64,000 bases of DNA from Gordonia sp. ABSL11-1 (GTDB lineage Bacteria > Actinomycetota > Actinomycetes > Mycobacteriales > Mycobacteriaceae): NCBI RefSeq assembly GCF_030315685.1, contig NZ_JASXSI010000005.1, positions 1-64,000 of the forward strand, read 5' to 3'. Both the position numbers and the translations under genes were made by a program. The notes beneath the pieces were generated by a model. That model made no database searches. It was given only the letters and a program-made list of their open reading frames with translations, and had not been told where the DNA came from. Below are positions 28,256 to 36,542 of this stretch, one piece after another (the stretch's first letter is position 1; the number at the start of each line of letters is the position of its first letter).

Positions 28256-29140
28256 ATGGCAATCGCGAAGATCGCCAGGGTCGGCGTGGTGGGGGCCGGT
28301 CAGATGGGGGCGGGCATCGCCGAGGTCTGTGCCCGGGCGCAGACCGACGTGCTCGTCTACGAGGCCAGCCGCGAGCTCATGGCCGTCGGCCGCGCACGCA
28401 TCCTGCGCTCGCTCGACCGTGGCGTGTCCAGCGGCAAACTCACCGAGCGTGAACGCGAACAGGCGGCCTGGCGCCTGCGGTTCACCTCCGATCTCGGCGA
28501 CTTCGCCGACCGGCAACTCGTCTGCGAGGCCGTCGTCGAGGACGAGGCGGTCAAGACGCGGATCTTCGCCGACCTCGACAAGGTCGTCACCGACCCCGGT
28601 GCCGTCCTCGCGTCGAACACCTCGTCCATCCCGATCATGAAGCTGGGCATGGCAACCCAGAATGCGAATCGTGTCATCGGCATGCATTTCTTCAACCCGG
28701 TCCCCGTGCTGCCCCTCGTCGAGGTCGTCACCACACCGATGACGTCCGACGACGTGAGCGAGCGCGCGGAGACCTTTGCACATGACGTGCTCGGGAAGCA
28801 GGTCGTGCGGTCCGCCGACCGCTCCGGTTTCGTCGTGAACGCGCTCCTGGTGCCCTACCTGCTGTCCGCGATCCGCATGGTGGAGGGCGGTTTTGCCAGT
28901 GTGGAGGACGTCGACAAGGCGATGGTCCTCGGATGTGCCCACCCGATGGGGCCGCTGAAACTCACCGACCTCGTCGGCCTCGACACCGTCAAGGCGATCG
29001 CCGACAAGATGTACGAGGAGTTCAAGGAACCGCTCTACTCGCCGCCGCCCCTGTTGTTGCGCATGGTGGAGGCCGGCCGGCTCGGGACGAAGACCGGCCA
29101 GGGCTTCTACCGCCACGCCGAGAACGCCTCCGGCGACTGA
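28256..29140 (+). CDS. fadB2: 3-hydroxybutyryl-CoA dehydrogenase
   Basis: NAD(P)-dependent 3-hydroxyacyl-CoA dehydrogenase of 294 residues, acting on short-chain 3-hydroxyacyl-CoA in beta-oxidation or butyrate metabolism. The Rossmann motif is VGVVGAGQMGAGIAEVCA; SNTSSIPI and GMHFFNPVPVLPLVEVV contain the catalytic Ser and His, and HPMGPLKLTDLVGLD is the C-terminal domain signature. An AGGAG site lies 8 nt before the ATG. Its place after isocitrate lyase is the same as fadB2 (Rv0468) after icl1 in M. tuberculosis (from memory). Confidence 0.94.
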   Translation: MAIAKIARVGVVGAGQMGAGIAEVCARAQTDVLVYEASRELMAVGRARILRSLDRGVSSGKLTEREREQAAWRLRFTSDLGDFADRQLVCEAVVEDEAVKTRIFADLDKVVTDPGAVLASNTSSIPIMKLGMATQNANRVIGMHFFNPVPVLPLVEVVTTPMTSDDVSERAETFAHDVLGKQVVRSADRSGFVVNALLVPYLLSAIRMVEGGFASVEDVDKAMVLGCAHPMGPLKLTDLVGLDTVKAIADKMYEEFKEPLYSPPPLLLRMVEAGRLGTKTGQGFYRHAENASGD

Positions 29141-29234
29141 CCCTCCCGCACGACCCGTCGCACGCGAACAGCGGTGCGCCTTTGTCGTGCGTGTAGACGG
29201 CAGATCAACTCCGGGTGACATGTGCCACCTGCGC

Positions 29235-29273
29235 TAGCAGAATGCTTGCATTTGTTAGCAGAACGTGGATACT
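29235..29273 (+). promoter_or_regulatory. HbhA-type operator/promoter, copy 1
   Basis: The imperfect inverted repeat TGCTTGCA-N2-TGTTAGCA at 29243-29260, preceded by TAGCAG at 29235-29240, overlaps a likely -35 (TTGCAT). A GATACT -10 follows at 29268-29273. The same arrangement occurs at 36018-36057 upstream of the XRE regulator and the second hbhA. About 170 nt of leader separate this promoter from the hbhA1 start; I see no gene there, and a GGAGGAG ribosome-binding site precedes the GTG. Confidence 0.7.
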
Positions 29274-29443
29274 GGGTATCGGAACCACAGAAATGGCTCG
29301 ATGCGCCATCGGTACCGACACCGGCTGCACCGGATGGTCTGGGGGGTGATCATCCGATGGTTATTGTGCCGCAACATTTTTGGCAACTGTCGATGCGATG
29401 ACCGCAAGATCGACCACACACAATCTATCTGGAGGAGTTCGCT

Positions 29444-30169
29444 GTGAGTGAATCCACCCGCACCCTGGCCAACCCGATCTACGCTGCTGTCGGTGCCGGC
29501 GACTACGTCGTCGCGCAGTTCAACGACATCGTCGCGCAGTTGCGTGAGCGGACCGAGTCCGCGACCGAGGCCGCGCAAGCCCGCCTCGAGCAGACCCGCG
29601 GCGACGCGCAGGCACGCCTCGACGAGGCCCGTGCCCGCATCAATACCCTGCCCGAAGAGGTCCCGGCGTCGATCGAGGACCTCCGCGGCAAGCTCGCCGG
29701 CGATGAGCTGCGCAAGGTCGCCGAGGGGTACCTCGAGTCGGCCACCGGGTTCTACAACTCGCTCGCCGAGCGTGGCGAGGAGACCGTCGAGCGTCTGCGC
29801 CAGCAGCCGCTGGTCCAGGAGAACCTGGACCGTGCGGAGAAGGTGTACAACGACGCCGTCGACCTCACCGAGGACACCCTCGGCGTGGTGTCGTCGCAGA
29901 CCCGCCTCGTGGGGGAGCGCGCCGCGAAGCTGACCGGCCGCGTCAGCAGCCGCGTCGAGGACGTTGCCGCCGACATCGAAGAGGCCGGACAGACCATCAA
30001 GGCCGAGGCCGCGGACGCTGCTTCCGAGATCGACGGCGCCGCAGGCACTGTCGAGGCCAAGGGTCGCACCGCCAAGGCGTCGCCGGCCAAGAAGATCGCC
30101 GCCGCCAAGAAGGCCCCCGCCAAGAAGGCTCCGGCCAGGAAGGCTCCGGCCAAGAAGGCGACCAGCTGA
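29444..30169 (+). CDS. hbhA: Heparin-binding hemagglutinin homologue 1
   Basis: HbhA-like surface adhesin of 241 residues. The N-terminal hydrophobic part (NPIYAAVGAGDYVVAQF) is followed by a long coiled coil (residues 30-200, ERTESATEAAQARLEQTRGDAQ). A Lys/Ala/Pro-rich tail of about 40 residues (AKKAPAKK units) would bind heparan sulfate in the mycobacterial protein. No signal peptide is seen, as in known HbhA. GGAGGAG lies 7 nt before the GTG. The tail is shorter than that of the paralogue at 36543. Adhesion is established for M. tuberculosis HbhA; in an environmental actinobacterium the role may be aggregation or lipid-surface binding. Confidence 0.88.
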   Translation: MSESTRTLANPIYAAVGAGDYVVAQFNDIVAQLRERTESATEAAQARLEQTRGDAQARLDEARARINTLPEEVPASIEDLRGKLAGDELRKVAEGYLESATGFYNSLAERGEETVERLRQQPLVQENLDRAEKVYNDAVDLTEDTLGVVSSQTRLVGERAAKLTGRVSSRVEDVAADIEEAGQTIKAEAADAASEIDGAAGTVEAKGRTAKASPAKKIAAAKKAPAKKAPARKAPAKKATS

Positions 30170-30198
30170 TCTGAGATCGCCCAGCCATCAACGGATTT

Positions 30199-30232
30199 CG
30201 GTTCCGCTCACCACACCCGGTGGGCGGGACCG
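30199..30232. terminator. Bidirectional hairpin after hbhA1
   Basis: A 14-bp stem (30199-30212 with 30219-30232, two G-T type positions) closes a 6-nt loop in the gap between hbhA1 and the convergent XRE-cupin gene. It can serve transcripts from both sides. Confidence 0.6.
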
Positions 30233-30272
30233 AGTCGTCTTGCGGGAGTGAGCGGGGGATGGTGCGGGCACG

Positions 30273-30797
30273 TCAGCCGGGGGAGTGGATGGTCAGGACC
30301 GCTGTCGCGCCCGCCGCGCTGCGATAGGTGTGCTCACGATCGCTGATCCACTGCAGCGACTCACCTTGAGTGGCAACCTGTTCGGCACCGACGGGACCGG
30401 CGCGCAGATCCCCGGTCACCACGTGGACGTGCTCGACGACGCCCGGTCCGTGCGCCGGGGATGTGCGCACTCCGCCGGGTAGGACTCGTAACCAGACGAC
30501 CTCGGTGGTGGCGCCGTCGTCGTGGTGCTCGACGTGCAGGATCTGCGCATGCAGGAACTCGCCGCTGCCCTCGGTGCCTGCGGCCTCACCGAGCAGGGCG
30601 GTGAGTGGCACCCCGAGCGGGCCCGCCACCGCGTAGAGGGTGTCCAGCGTCGGGTTGCGCTGACCCGACTCGATCTCGGAGAGAGAGCCCTTGCCGATCC
30701 CGGCTCGACGGGCCAGCTCCGACAGAGACATCCCGCGATCGCCACGGATCGTCGCGATCCGGCTGCCGACGGCTCGGCGCCGCTCTTCGACCGTCAC
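30273..30797 (-). CDS. XRE-cupin transcriptional regulator
   Basis: Regulator of 174 residues: an N-terminal helix-turn-helix (IATIRGDRGMSLSELARRAGIGKGSLSEIESGQRNPTLDTLYAVA) and a C-terminal cupin-like barrel (VVEHVHVVTGDLRAGP). It is divergent from a BenE-type transporter, with a perfect palindrome in the shared 75-bp gap, so it is the likely repressor of the transporter and of itself. The cupin domain probably binds an aromatic acid or other small effector. The GTG at 30797 is used. Confidence 0.9.
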   Translation of the reverse strand: MTVEERRRAVGSRIATIRGDRGMSLSELARRAGIGKGSLSEIESGQRNPTLDTLYAVAGPLGVPLTALLGEAAGTEGSGEFLHAQILHVEHHDDGATTEVVWLRVLPGGVRTSPAHGPGVVEHVHVVTGDLRAGPVGAEQVATQGESLQWISDREHTYRSAAGATAVLTIHSPG

Positions 30798-30834
30798 TGG
30801 TGCTCACTTCCACGTCGGTACTCGCCACACGCAA

Positions 30835-30852
30835 CGTTCTGTTTACAGAACG
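30835..30852. promoter_or_regulatory. Perfect palindromic operator between XRE-cupin and BenE genes
   Basis: CGTTCTGTTTACAGAACG is a perfect 8+2+8 inverted repeat, 20 bp before the transporter GTG and 37 bp before the regulator start. This is the place expected for a site controlling both genes. Confidence 0.8.
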
Positions 30853-30872
30853 ATTCCGGTAGGGTGGCCCGG

Positions 30873-32072
30873 GTGACCATCACAGCACACACCGGTCGCC
30901 AGCAGCCGATCGTCGCGGGCATCGTGACCGCGCTCGTCGGTTTCACGTCGTCGTTCGCCGTGGTCGTCGCAGGTCTGCGGGCCGTCGGCGCGACCGCGGA
31001 ACAGGCGGCGTCGGGGCTGCTGGCGCTCACGGTGGTGTTCGGACTCGGGATCATCGTGTTGAGTCTGCGGACGCGGGCCCCGATCACCCTGGCGTGGTCG
31101 ACTCCGGGCGCGGCGATGCTGGTCAGCATGGGCGCCTCGTATCACGCGGGGTGGCCGGCCGCGGTCGGGGCGTTCCTCGTTGTCGGTGTGCTGATCGTCG
31201 TGACCGGGTTGGTGCCGGCGCTCGGGGAGGCGATCTCCCGGATACCCACGCCGATCGCGCAGGCCATGCTGGCCGGCGTGCTCCTGACGCTGTGTCTGGC
31301 GCCGATGCGGTCGCTCGTGGACGCGCCGGCGCTCGCCATCCCCGTGGTGGTGATCTGGCTGGCCGCGACGCGATGGGTGCCGCGGTCGGCGTTGCCGCTC
31401 GCAGTGCTGACCGCGCTCGTGGCGATCGGGATCCACGTGGCGGTCGCCGGTGCCGACGTGGCGTCGGCGACCTGGCTTCCGACGCTGGAGGTCACCGTCC
31501 CCGAGTTCGACCCGGCGGCAGTCATCGGCATCGGTGTGCCCCTGTTCATCGTGACCATGGCGTCGCAGAACATCCCGGGTGTCGCGGTGCTGTCGTCGTT
31601 CGGCTACGTCACCCCGTGGCGGGCGGCGATGACCGTCACCGGCGCGGGAACCCTGCTGGCCGCACCGTTCGGCGGGCACGCGATCAATCTCGCGGCGCTG
31701 TCGGCGGCGCTGTCCGCGGGGGAGGAGGCCGGGCCGGATCGCTCACGACGCTGGATCGCCGCGGTCACCGCCGGGATCAGCTATCTCGTCCTCGCGGCGC
31801 TGTCCGGCGTGCTCGTCACCGTCGCCGCCATCGCGCCCGGTGGTCTCATCGAAGCCGTTGCGGGACTGGCGCTCCTGGGTACCTTCGCGGCCGCGGTCGT
31901 CGGTGCGTTCACCGCCGCCGGCACCCGCGTGCCCGCCGCCCTGACCTTCATCGCAGCGGCCTCCGGGGTCACGTTCTTCGGTATCGGCGGGGCGTTCTGG
32001 GGACTCGTGATCGGGTTGATCGCCCACGCCGTGCTCCACTCGGGCCGGCGGTCTGCCGACGCCGGGCACTGA
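30873..32072 (+). CDS. BenE-family transporter
   Basis: Integral membrane transporter of 399 residues with about eleven to twelve hydrophobic segments. The family blocks are PIVAGIVTALVGFTSSFAVVVAGLRAVGAT, ITLAWSTPGAAML, and FIVTMASQNIPGVAVLSSFGY, followed by APFGGHAINLAALSAAL; these match BenE benzoate/proton symporters. Many BenE-family proteins next to XRE-cupin regulators have unknown substrates, so benzoate is only a guess. The GTG at 30873 is the most likely start. It converges on the second PPK2 gene with a 16-bp gap. Confidence 0.9.
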   Translation: MTITAHTGRQQPIVAGIVTALVGFTSSFAVVVAGLRAVGATAEQAASGLLALTVVFGLGIIVLSLRTRAPITLAWSTPGAAMLVSMGASYHAGWPAAVGAFLVVGVLIVVTGLVPALGEAISRIPTPIAQAMLAGVLLTLCLAPMRSLVDAPALAIPVVVIWLAATRWVPRSALPLAVLTALVAIGIHVAVAGADVASATWLPTLEVTVPEFDPAAVIGIGVPLFIVTMASQNIPGVAVLSSFGYVTPWRAAMTVTGAGTLLAAPFGGHAINLAALSAALSAGEEAGPDRSRRWIAAVTAGISYLVLAALSGVLVTVAAIAPGGLIEAVAGLALLGTFAAAVVGAFTAAGTRVPAALTFIAAASGVTFFGIGGAFWGLVIGLIAHAVLHSGRRSADAGH

Positions 32073-32088
32073 CTCGCTCCGTCAGGGC

Positions 32089-32958
32089 TCACTCCGTCAG
32101 GGCGGCGACCCGCCGCTTCTCCGCCTCGACGTCGAAATCGGCTTTCGGCCAGTCCAGTTCGAGCCCCTCGAGGGCGCTGATGAGGAGTTCGCAGACGGCC
32201 AGGCGGGCAAACCACTTGCGGTCGGCGGGGATCAGGAACCACGGTGCCTGATCGTCGTCGCAGCGATCGAAGATCGCCTGGTAGGCCTCGAGATACTCGT
32301 CCCAGAAGCCACGTTCGTCGATGTCGCCGGGGTTGTATTTCCAGTGTTTGTCCGGGCGGTCGAGGCGCTCGGTGAGCCGTGCCTTCTGCTCCGCCTTCGA
32401 CACGACCATCGCGCATTTGATGATCGTCGTCCCGTTCGCGACGAGGTCGCGCTCGAATCGATTGATGATCTCGTAGCGCTTCTCCCACTCCGCCTGTGGC
32501 ACCAGGTTGTGCACCCGGACCGGCAGGACGTCCTCGTAGTGGGACCGATCGAAGATCCCGATGCGCCCGCCCGCGGGCAGAGCCCGGTGAATGCGCCACA
32601 GGAAATCATGGTGCAGCTCTTCGGGAGTGGGCTTGCCGAAGCCGCGGATGGCGAGACCCTGCGGATCGACGAGACCGCCGACGTGACGCACGATGCCGCC
32701 CTTGCCCGCGGTGTCCATGCCCTGCAGCACCAGGAGAACCGACCGGTGATCGCCCGCGCGGCCGTTGGCGTACAGGAGCTCCTGCAGATCGGCGAGCGTC
32801 TCGCCGCGTTCGACGAGAAGGTCGGCGCCGCGGACCTTGTCGCCGTCGAAACCCGGTGTCGACGCCGGGTCGAACTCGGCGATGGGGCCGGTCTCGGTCA
32901 CCCGCAGGGATCGGGCGGCTGGCGTGATCCAGCCGTGTGCCGCGTCGTGCTTGCCCAT
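32089..32958 (-). CDS. Polyphosphate kinase 2 family protein (second type)
   Basis: PPK2-family polyphosphate:nucleotide phosphotransferase of 289 residues, from a different subgroup than the gene at 3324. The P-loop is LQGMDTAGKGGIVRHV near residue 82, the Walker B region is GIFDRSHYEDVLPVRVHNLVP, and the lid holds RLDRPDKHWKYNPGDIDER. These variants (RSHYEDVL in place of RSWYNRAG) are typical of the shorter class III-like nucleotide-phosphotransferase group. An AGGAGG site precedes the ATG. It would use polyphosphate to phosphorylate AMP or ADP. Confidence 0.92.
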   Translation of the reverse strand: MGKHDAAHGWITPAARSLRVTETGPIAEFDPASTPGFDGDKVRGADLLVERGETLADLQELLYANGRAGDHRSVLLVLQGMDTAGKGGIVRHVGGLVDPQGLAIRGFGKPTPEELHHDFLWRIHRALPAGGRIGIFDRSHYEDVLPVRVHNLVPQAEWEKRYEIINRFERDLVANGTTIIKCAMVVSKAEQKARLTERLDRPDKHWKYNPGDIDERGFWDEYLEAYQAIFDRCDDDQAPWFLIPADRKWFARLAVCELLISALEGLELDWPKADFDVEAEKRRVAALTE

Positions 32959-33008
32959 CTGATCGACCTCCTGATGCGTGGGATGCCCTGTCGCGTGGTG
33001 ACAGAGGC

Positions 33009-33818
33009 TCAGCTGATCGCCCTCGCGGGTCCACCGTCCGGCGGGAAGAGTGGACCACCCCCGAAGGCCCCGCGGTGGGAGTCCGGTGGTGTTCCGTCGT
33101 TGTTGGTGACCCCGTAAGCGATGCCGAGTTCGGCGGTCACCAGTGTGCGGCCGTTGTGGTCGGCCAGGGCGGGATCATCGGCGAGCGCGGCGATCACGCG
33201 GCCGACGAACTCGGGATCCTCGGCGCGTTGCAGGGAGAAGCCGGCGAACTCGTCGACACCCAGAGAGAGCAACAACTCGGTGCGGATCAGCCCCGGCCAC
33301 AACGACACCGCGGTCACCCCGGTCCCGTCGAGGTCGTGGCCCATGTCGAAGGCCATCTTGTCGAGGGCGGCCTTGCTCATGCCGTAGAGCACCGAATGCA
33401 GATGTCCGCGTGAGCCGAACGACGAGATGGAGGCGATCAGTCCGCGGCCGGTCGGGACCATCAGCCGCGCCGCATGCACCGACGCCACGTAGTGTGCGCG
33501 CAGCCCGACCCCGATCAGGGTGTCCCAGTCGTCGACGGGTCGTTCCCAGAAGGTGTCGGAGAATCCGCCGAAGCCCTCCGGGGACGTCCATGCGTTGTTG
33601 ACGAGCAGGTCCAGGCCGCCGGCATCGCGCGCGATCGTCTCGAAGACACCGGCGACCGCGTCGTCGTCGGTGTGGTCGCAGGCCAGCGCGATGGTGCCGT
33701 CGGGGCCCGTGCCGCGACGAGAGGTCACGTAGACGGTCCACCCGTCTGCGAGCAATGCGGTGGCCACGCCCTGTCCGACACCCCTACTGCCGCCGGTCAC
33801 GAGAGCTGTCCGCGCCAT
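33009..33818 (-). CDS. SDR-family oxidoreductase
   Basis: Short-chain dehydrogenase/reductase of 269 residues, similar to the DHRS1-like group. The cofactor motif is VTGGSRGVGQGVA, followed by LLVNNAW, and the active site is ISSFGS with YGMSKAALDK, giving Ser, Tyr and Lys. The start ATG at 33818 shares one base with the stop of the TetR gene (TGATG); a GTG at 33821 is the alternative. It therefore belongs to an operon with the upstream TetR regulator. Substrate unknown. Confidence 0.9.
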   Translation of the reverse strand: MARTALVTGGSRGVGQGVATALLADGWTVYVTSRRGTGPDGTIALACDHTDDDAVAGVFETIARDAGGLDLLVNNAWTSPEGFGGFSDTFWERPVDDWDTLIGVGLRAHYVASVHAARLMVPTGRGLIASISSFGSRGHLHSVLYGMSKAALDKMAFDMGHDLDGTGVTAVSLWPGLIRTELLLSLGVDEFAGFSLQRAEDPEFVGRVIAALADDPALADHNGRTLVTAELGIAYGVTNNDGTPPDSHRGAFGGGPLFPPDGGPARAIS

Positions 33819-34627
33819 CACGATTCCCCGTTCCCGTCATGGTGGAGATCATCCCCGACTTCGGGTGGCTCCGGCAGCGGCGGAGGGTCCGCGGTGAACG
33901 CCTCGCGGGAGCCGTTGACCGCGGCGATCCCGACAATGGAGCTCCACGACATCATCGTCAGGTAGTCGATGAGGGCGTCGACCGGGATCGGGCGGTCGGT
34001 CATCCACCAGTCCACTGCACGCTGGATGCCGCCGACCAACGCGTTCGACCACACCTCGGCACCCGAGATGTCGGCATCGCGCTCGGTCATCCGCAACACC
34101 AGAACGCCGGTCATCAACTGCGCGACCAATTTCTCCGAGTCGGCGGTCGCGGCCGCGGCCGGCTGACCGGTCAGCGCGAACTTGTACAGGTTGGGCTCGT
34201 CGGCGACGGCTTGCACATAGACGCCGATGACGGTGCGGGTCAGGGTGTACTCGTCGACGTCGTCGGTGATCGCCTCGGTGAGCCGCGGCAGCAGGTTCTT
34301 CTCGAAGAAGCGCACGGCCGTGGCGATCCCGAGGTCGTTCTTGTCGGTGAAGTAGCGGTAGAGAACGGTTTTCGAGACGCCGATGTGCGCGGCGATCTCG
34401 TCCATACCGACGTCCGCGCCGAGGTTGCGGACCGCGTCCATCGTGCCGTCGGTCAGTTCGGTACGTCGCGCCGCCTTGTGCTTCTCCCACCGCTGGCGAC
34501 GACCGTCCGGCTTCGCGCCCGCCTCCGTGACGGTGCTCAGCAGGGCCTGCTCGATCCCCCTCGTCACGTTGGTGGCGGCCGCCACGGCGGCGCGTGCTGC
34601 CGCGGCGGGACTCGGGCGATTGGCCAT
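33818..34627 (-). CDS. TetR-family regulator (Rv0472c-like)
   Basis: Regulator of about 269 residues with a helix-turn-helix at residues 65-110: DGTMDAVRNLGADVGMDEIAAHIGVSKTVLYRYFTDKND. A basic Ala-rich stretch (SPAAAARAAVAAATN) precedes it. It is divergent from the DUF445 gene by 40 bp, the same arrangement as Rv0472c and Rv0473 in M. tuberculosis (from memory). A TACGCT box on the minus strand lies 6 nt before a GTG at 34630, which could be the real leaderless start one codon upstream. It is coupled to the SDR gene. Confidence 0.9.
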   Translation of the reverse strand: MANRPSPAAAARAAVAAATNVTRGIEQALLSTVTEAGAKPDGRRQRWEKHKAARRTELTDGTMDAVRNLGADVGMDEIAAHIGVSKTVLYRYFTDKNDLGIATAVRFFEKNLLPRLTEAITDDVDEYTLTRTVIGVYVQAVADEPNLYKFALTGQPAAAATADSEKLVAQLMTGVLVLRMTERDADISGAEVWSNALVGGIQRAVDWWMTDRPIPVDALIDYLTMMSWSSIVGIAAVNGSREAFTADPPPLPEPPEVGDDLHHDGNGES

Positions 34628-34667
34628 CACCTGGCTAGCGTAGTGGGTGGCGGGTAAAACTGGTCCA

Positions 34668-36020
34668 ATGGCATCAACAGTCATTTCGGGCGTATCCGGT
34701 GAGCCGGAACGGCCGTCGGAGGTCGAACCGCCGCGGACCTCACTCGGCTTCGGTGCCGACACGGCGGGCGACGCGTCGCGCCGCCGAGACCTCCGCCGGA
34801 TGAAGGTCGTCGCGACCGGATTCCTGCTCTTCGCCGCAGTCGTCTATCTGTTCACCCGCTATCTCGAGCATCGTGACGGAACCGATGTCGGCGCCTGGGT
34901 CGGTTACGTCCGGGCCGCGTCGGAAGCGGGCATGGTCGGCGCGCTCGCCGACTGGTTCGCCGTCACGGCGCTCTTCAAGCACCCCCTCGGCCTGCCCATC
35001 CCGCACACCGCGCTGATCCGCAAGAAGAAGGACGACATCGGCGATCAGCTCGGCGGATTCATCGAAGAGAACTTCATGACGCCCGAGGTGATCGAACATC
35101 GGGCCACGAGTCTCGAATTGCCACGCCGGCTCTCGACCTGGCTCGCCGACCCCGCGAACGCGCCGCGGGTGTCCGACGAGGCGACCCGGATGATCTCGCT
35201 GGCCGCCGAGATGCTCCGCGACGAAGACGTCGAGAAGCTCATCATGTACGCCATCAAGTGGGCGGGTGAACCGGAATGGGCGCAACCGCTCGGGCGCATC
35301 CTCGAACAGCTGATCGCCGAGAACCGGCTCGAGCCGGTGTTCCAGCTGGCCTGCGACCGGGCCCACGAGTGGGCGCTGGGCAGCCAGGAGCTGATCGACC
35401 GCGTCGTCGACCAGGATGTCGGGCCGACGTGGAAGCCCAAGTTCGTCAATGCGTTGCTGGGCGACAAGATCTACCGCGAACTCGTCGACTTCACCTACAA
35501 GGTGCGCACCGATCCGGACCATCAGTTCCGGCGTTCGATGCACCAGTTCGTCGAGCAGTTCGCCGACGACCTGCAGCACGATCCCGCGATGATCGAACGG
35601 TTCGAGTCCATCAAGCAGGAGCTGATCGGCCGCGACGAGGTCTCGGATGCGTCGTCGACGGCATGGAAGACGGGCAAGGCGGTCATCGAGCAGATGCTCA
35701 CCGACCCGAACAGCACCCTGCGGAACTCGTTGTCGGACGCGGTGATCCAGCTCGCGACCCGGATCCGCGACGACCGGCCGCTGCAGGAGAAGATGAACGG
35801 CTGGGTGGCCCGAGCCGCGCGTCACGTCGCCGTCAACTACTCGCAGGAGATCATCTCGGTGATCACCGAGACCGTGCGCGGCTGGGATGCCGACGACACC
35901 AGCCGCAAGATCGAGCTGCAGGTCGGGCGCGATCTGCAGTTCATCAGGATCAACGGCACCGTGGTGGGCGCACTGGCCGGCCTCACCATCTACACGGTGT
36001 CAGTCCTCATATTCGGTTAG
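34668..36020 (+). CDS. DUF445 membrane protein
   Basis: Membrane-anchored protein of 450 residues. An N-terminal soluble Pro/Glu-rich stretch is followed by a hydrophobic helix (VVATGFLLFAAVVYLFTRYL), then the DUF445 signature GYVRAASEAGMVGALADWFAVTALFKHPLGLPIPHTALI, a long helical domain rich in charged residues, and a final C-terminal helix (GALAGLTIYTVSVLIFG). The family is widespread and uncharacterised. TAAAAC lies 7 nt before the ATG at 34668. It corresponds to Rv0473 by position. The XRE-hbhA2 promoter begins just at its stop codon. Confidence 0.9.
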   Translation: MASTVISGVSGEPERPSEVEPPRTSLGFGADTAGDASRRRDLRRMKVVATGFLLFAAVVYLFTRYLEHRDGTDVGAWVGYVRAASEAGMVGALADWFAVTALFKHPLGLPIPHTALIRKKKDDIGDQLGGFIEENFMTPEVIEHRATSLELPRRLSTWLADPANAPRVSDEATRMISLAAEMLRDEDVEKLIMYAIKWAGEPEWAQPLGRILEQLIAENRLEPVFQLACDRAHEWALGSQELIDRVVDQDVGPTWKPKFVNALLGDKIYRELVDFTYKVRTDPDHQFRRSMHQFVEQFADDLQHDPAMIERFESIKQELIGRDEVSDASSTAWKTGKAVIEQMLTDPNSTLRNSLSDAVIQLATRIRDDRPLQEKMNGWVARAARHVAVNYSQEIISVITETVRGWDADDTSRKIELQVGRDLQFIRINGTVVGALAGLTIYTVSVLIFG

Positions 36021-36057
36021 CAGCCTGCTTGCACCTGTTAGCACACCCGCTGATACT
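36018..36057 (+). promoter_or_regulatory. HbhA-type operator/promoter, copy 2
   Basis: TAGCAG at 36018-36023 and TGCTTGCA-N2-TGTTAGCA at 36026-36043 repeat the arrangement found before hbhA1, followed by a GATACT -10 at 36052-36057. Only the two dinucleotide spacers differ between the copies. The element starts inside the DUF445 stop codon and drives the XRE regulator and hbhA2. It is probably the autoregulatory site of that XRE protein. Confidence 0.7.
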
Positions 36058-36085
36058 GGTCATCAGGAACTTCAACGGGAGTGTG

Positions 36086-36538
36086 ATGGAACCGGACGAG
36101 AACGAACTGCCCGACCGCGTCGACGGGTTCGAGCTGCCGTCGGACGACGACGGCAGCTCGAACGGACCGGTCGAGGCCGTTGCGAACGCCGCTCAGGATG
36201 CCGTCCAGGACATCGGTGCGTTCATCCGTTCCCAGCGGGTCGCCGCCGAGGTGTCCCTGCGACAGCTGGCCGAACGGGCGGGGGTCAGCAACCCGTACCT
36301 CAGCCAGATCGAACGCGGTCTCCGCAAGCCGTCGGCCGATGTCCTCGCCCAGATCGCCAAGGGCCTGCGATTGTCCGCGGAGGTGCTCTACGTGCGTGCC
36401 GGGATTCTCGAGGAACGCCCGGCCAGTCCGGTCCGCGACGCCTTGCTCGCGGACGGATCGATCAGTGAGCGGCAGAAGCAGATGCTGCTCGAGATCTATG
36501 AGTCGTTCCGAAGAGAAAACGCCGACGTCGAGGAGTGA
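36086..36538 (+). CDS. XRE-family regulator linked to hbhA
   Basis: Small regulator of 150 residues. After an acidic N-terminal extension (residues 1-40) comes the helix-turn-helix [64 protein letters not shown]. The C-terminal helix ([20 protein letters not shown]) may mediate dimerisation. It lies directly before hbhA2 with a 4-nt gap, the order seen for Rv0474 and Rv0475 in M. tuberculosis (from memory). The shared inverted repeat upstream of both hbhA genes suggests it controls both. A GTG at 36083 is an alternative start. Confidence 0.92.
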   Translation: MEPDENELPDRVDGFELPSDDDGSSNGPVEAVANAAQDAVQDIGAFIRSQRVAAEVSLRQLAERAGVSNPYLSQIERGLRKPSADVLAQIAKGLRLSAEVLYVRAGILEERPASPVRDALLADGSISERQKQMLLEIYESFRRENADVEE

Positions 36539-36542
36539 ATCC

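Noticed and set aside
29265-29447. Short frame in the hbhA1 leader (60 codons)
   Set aside because: The composition (many Arg, His, Trp) is unlike secreted or cytoplasmic proteins here, no ribosome-binding site is seen, and it overlaps the promoter region.
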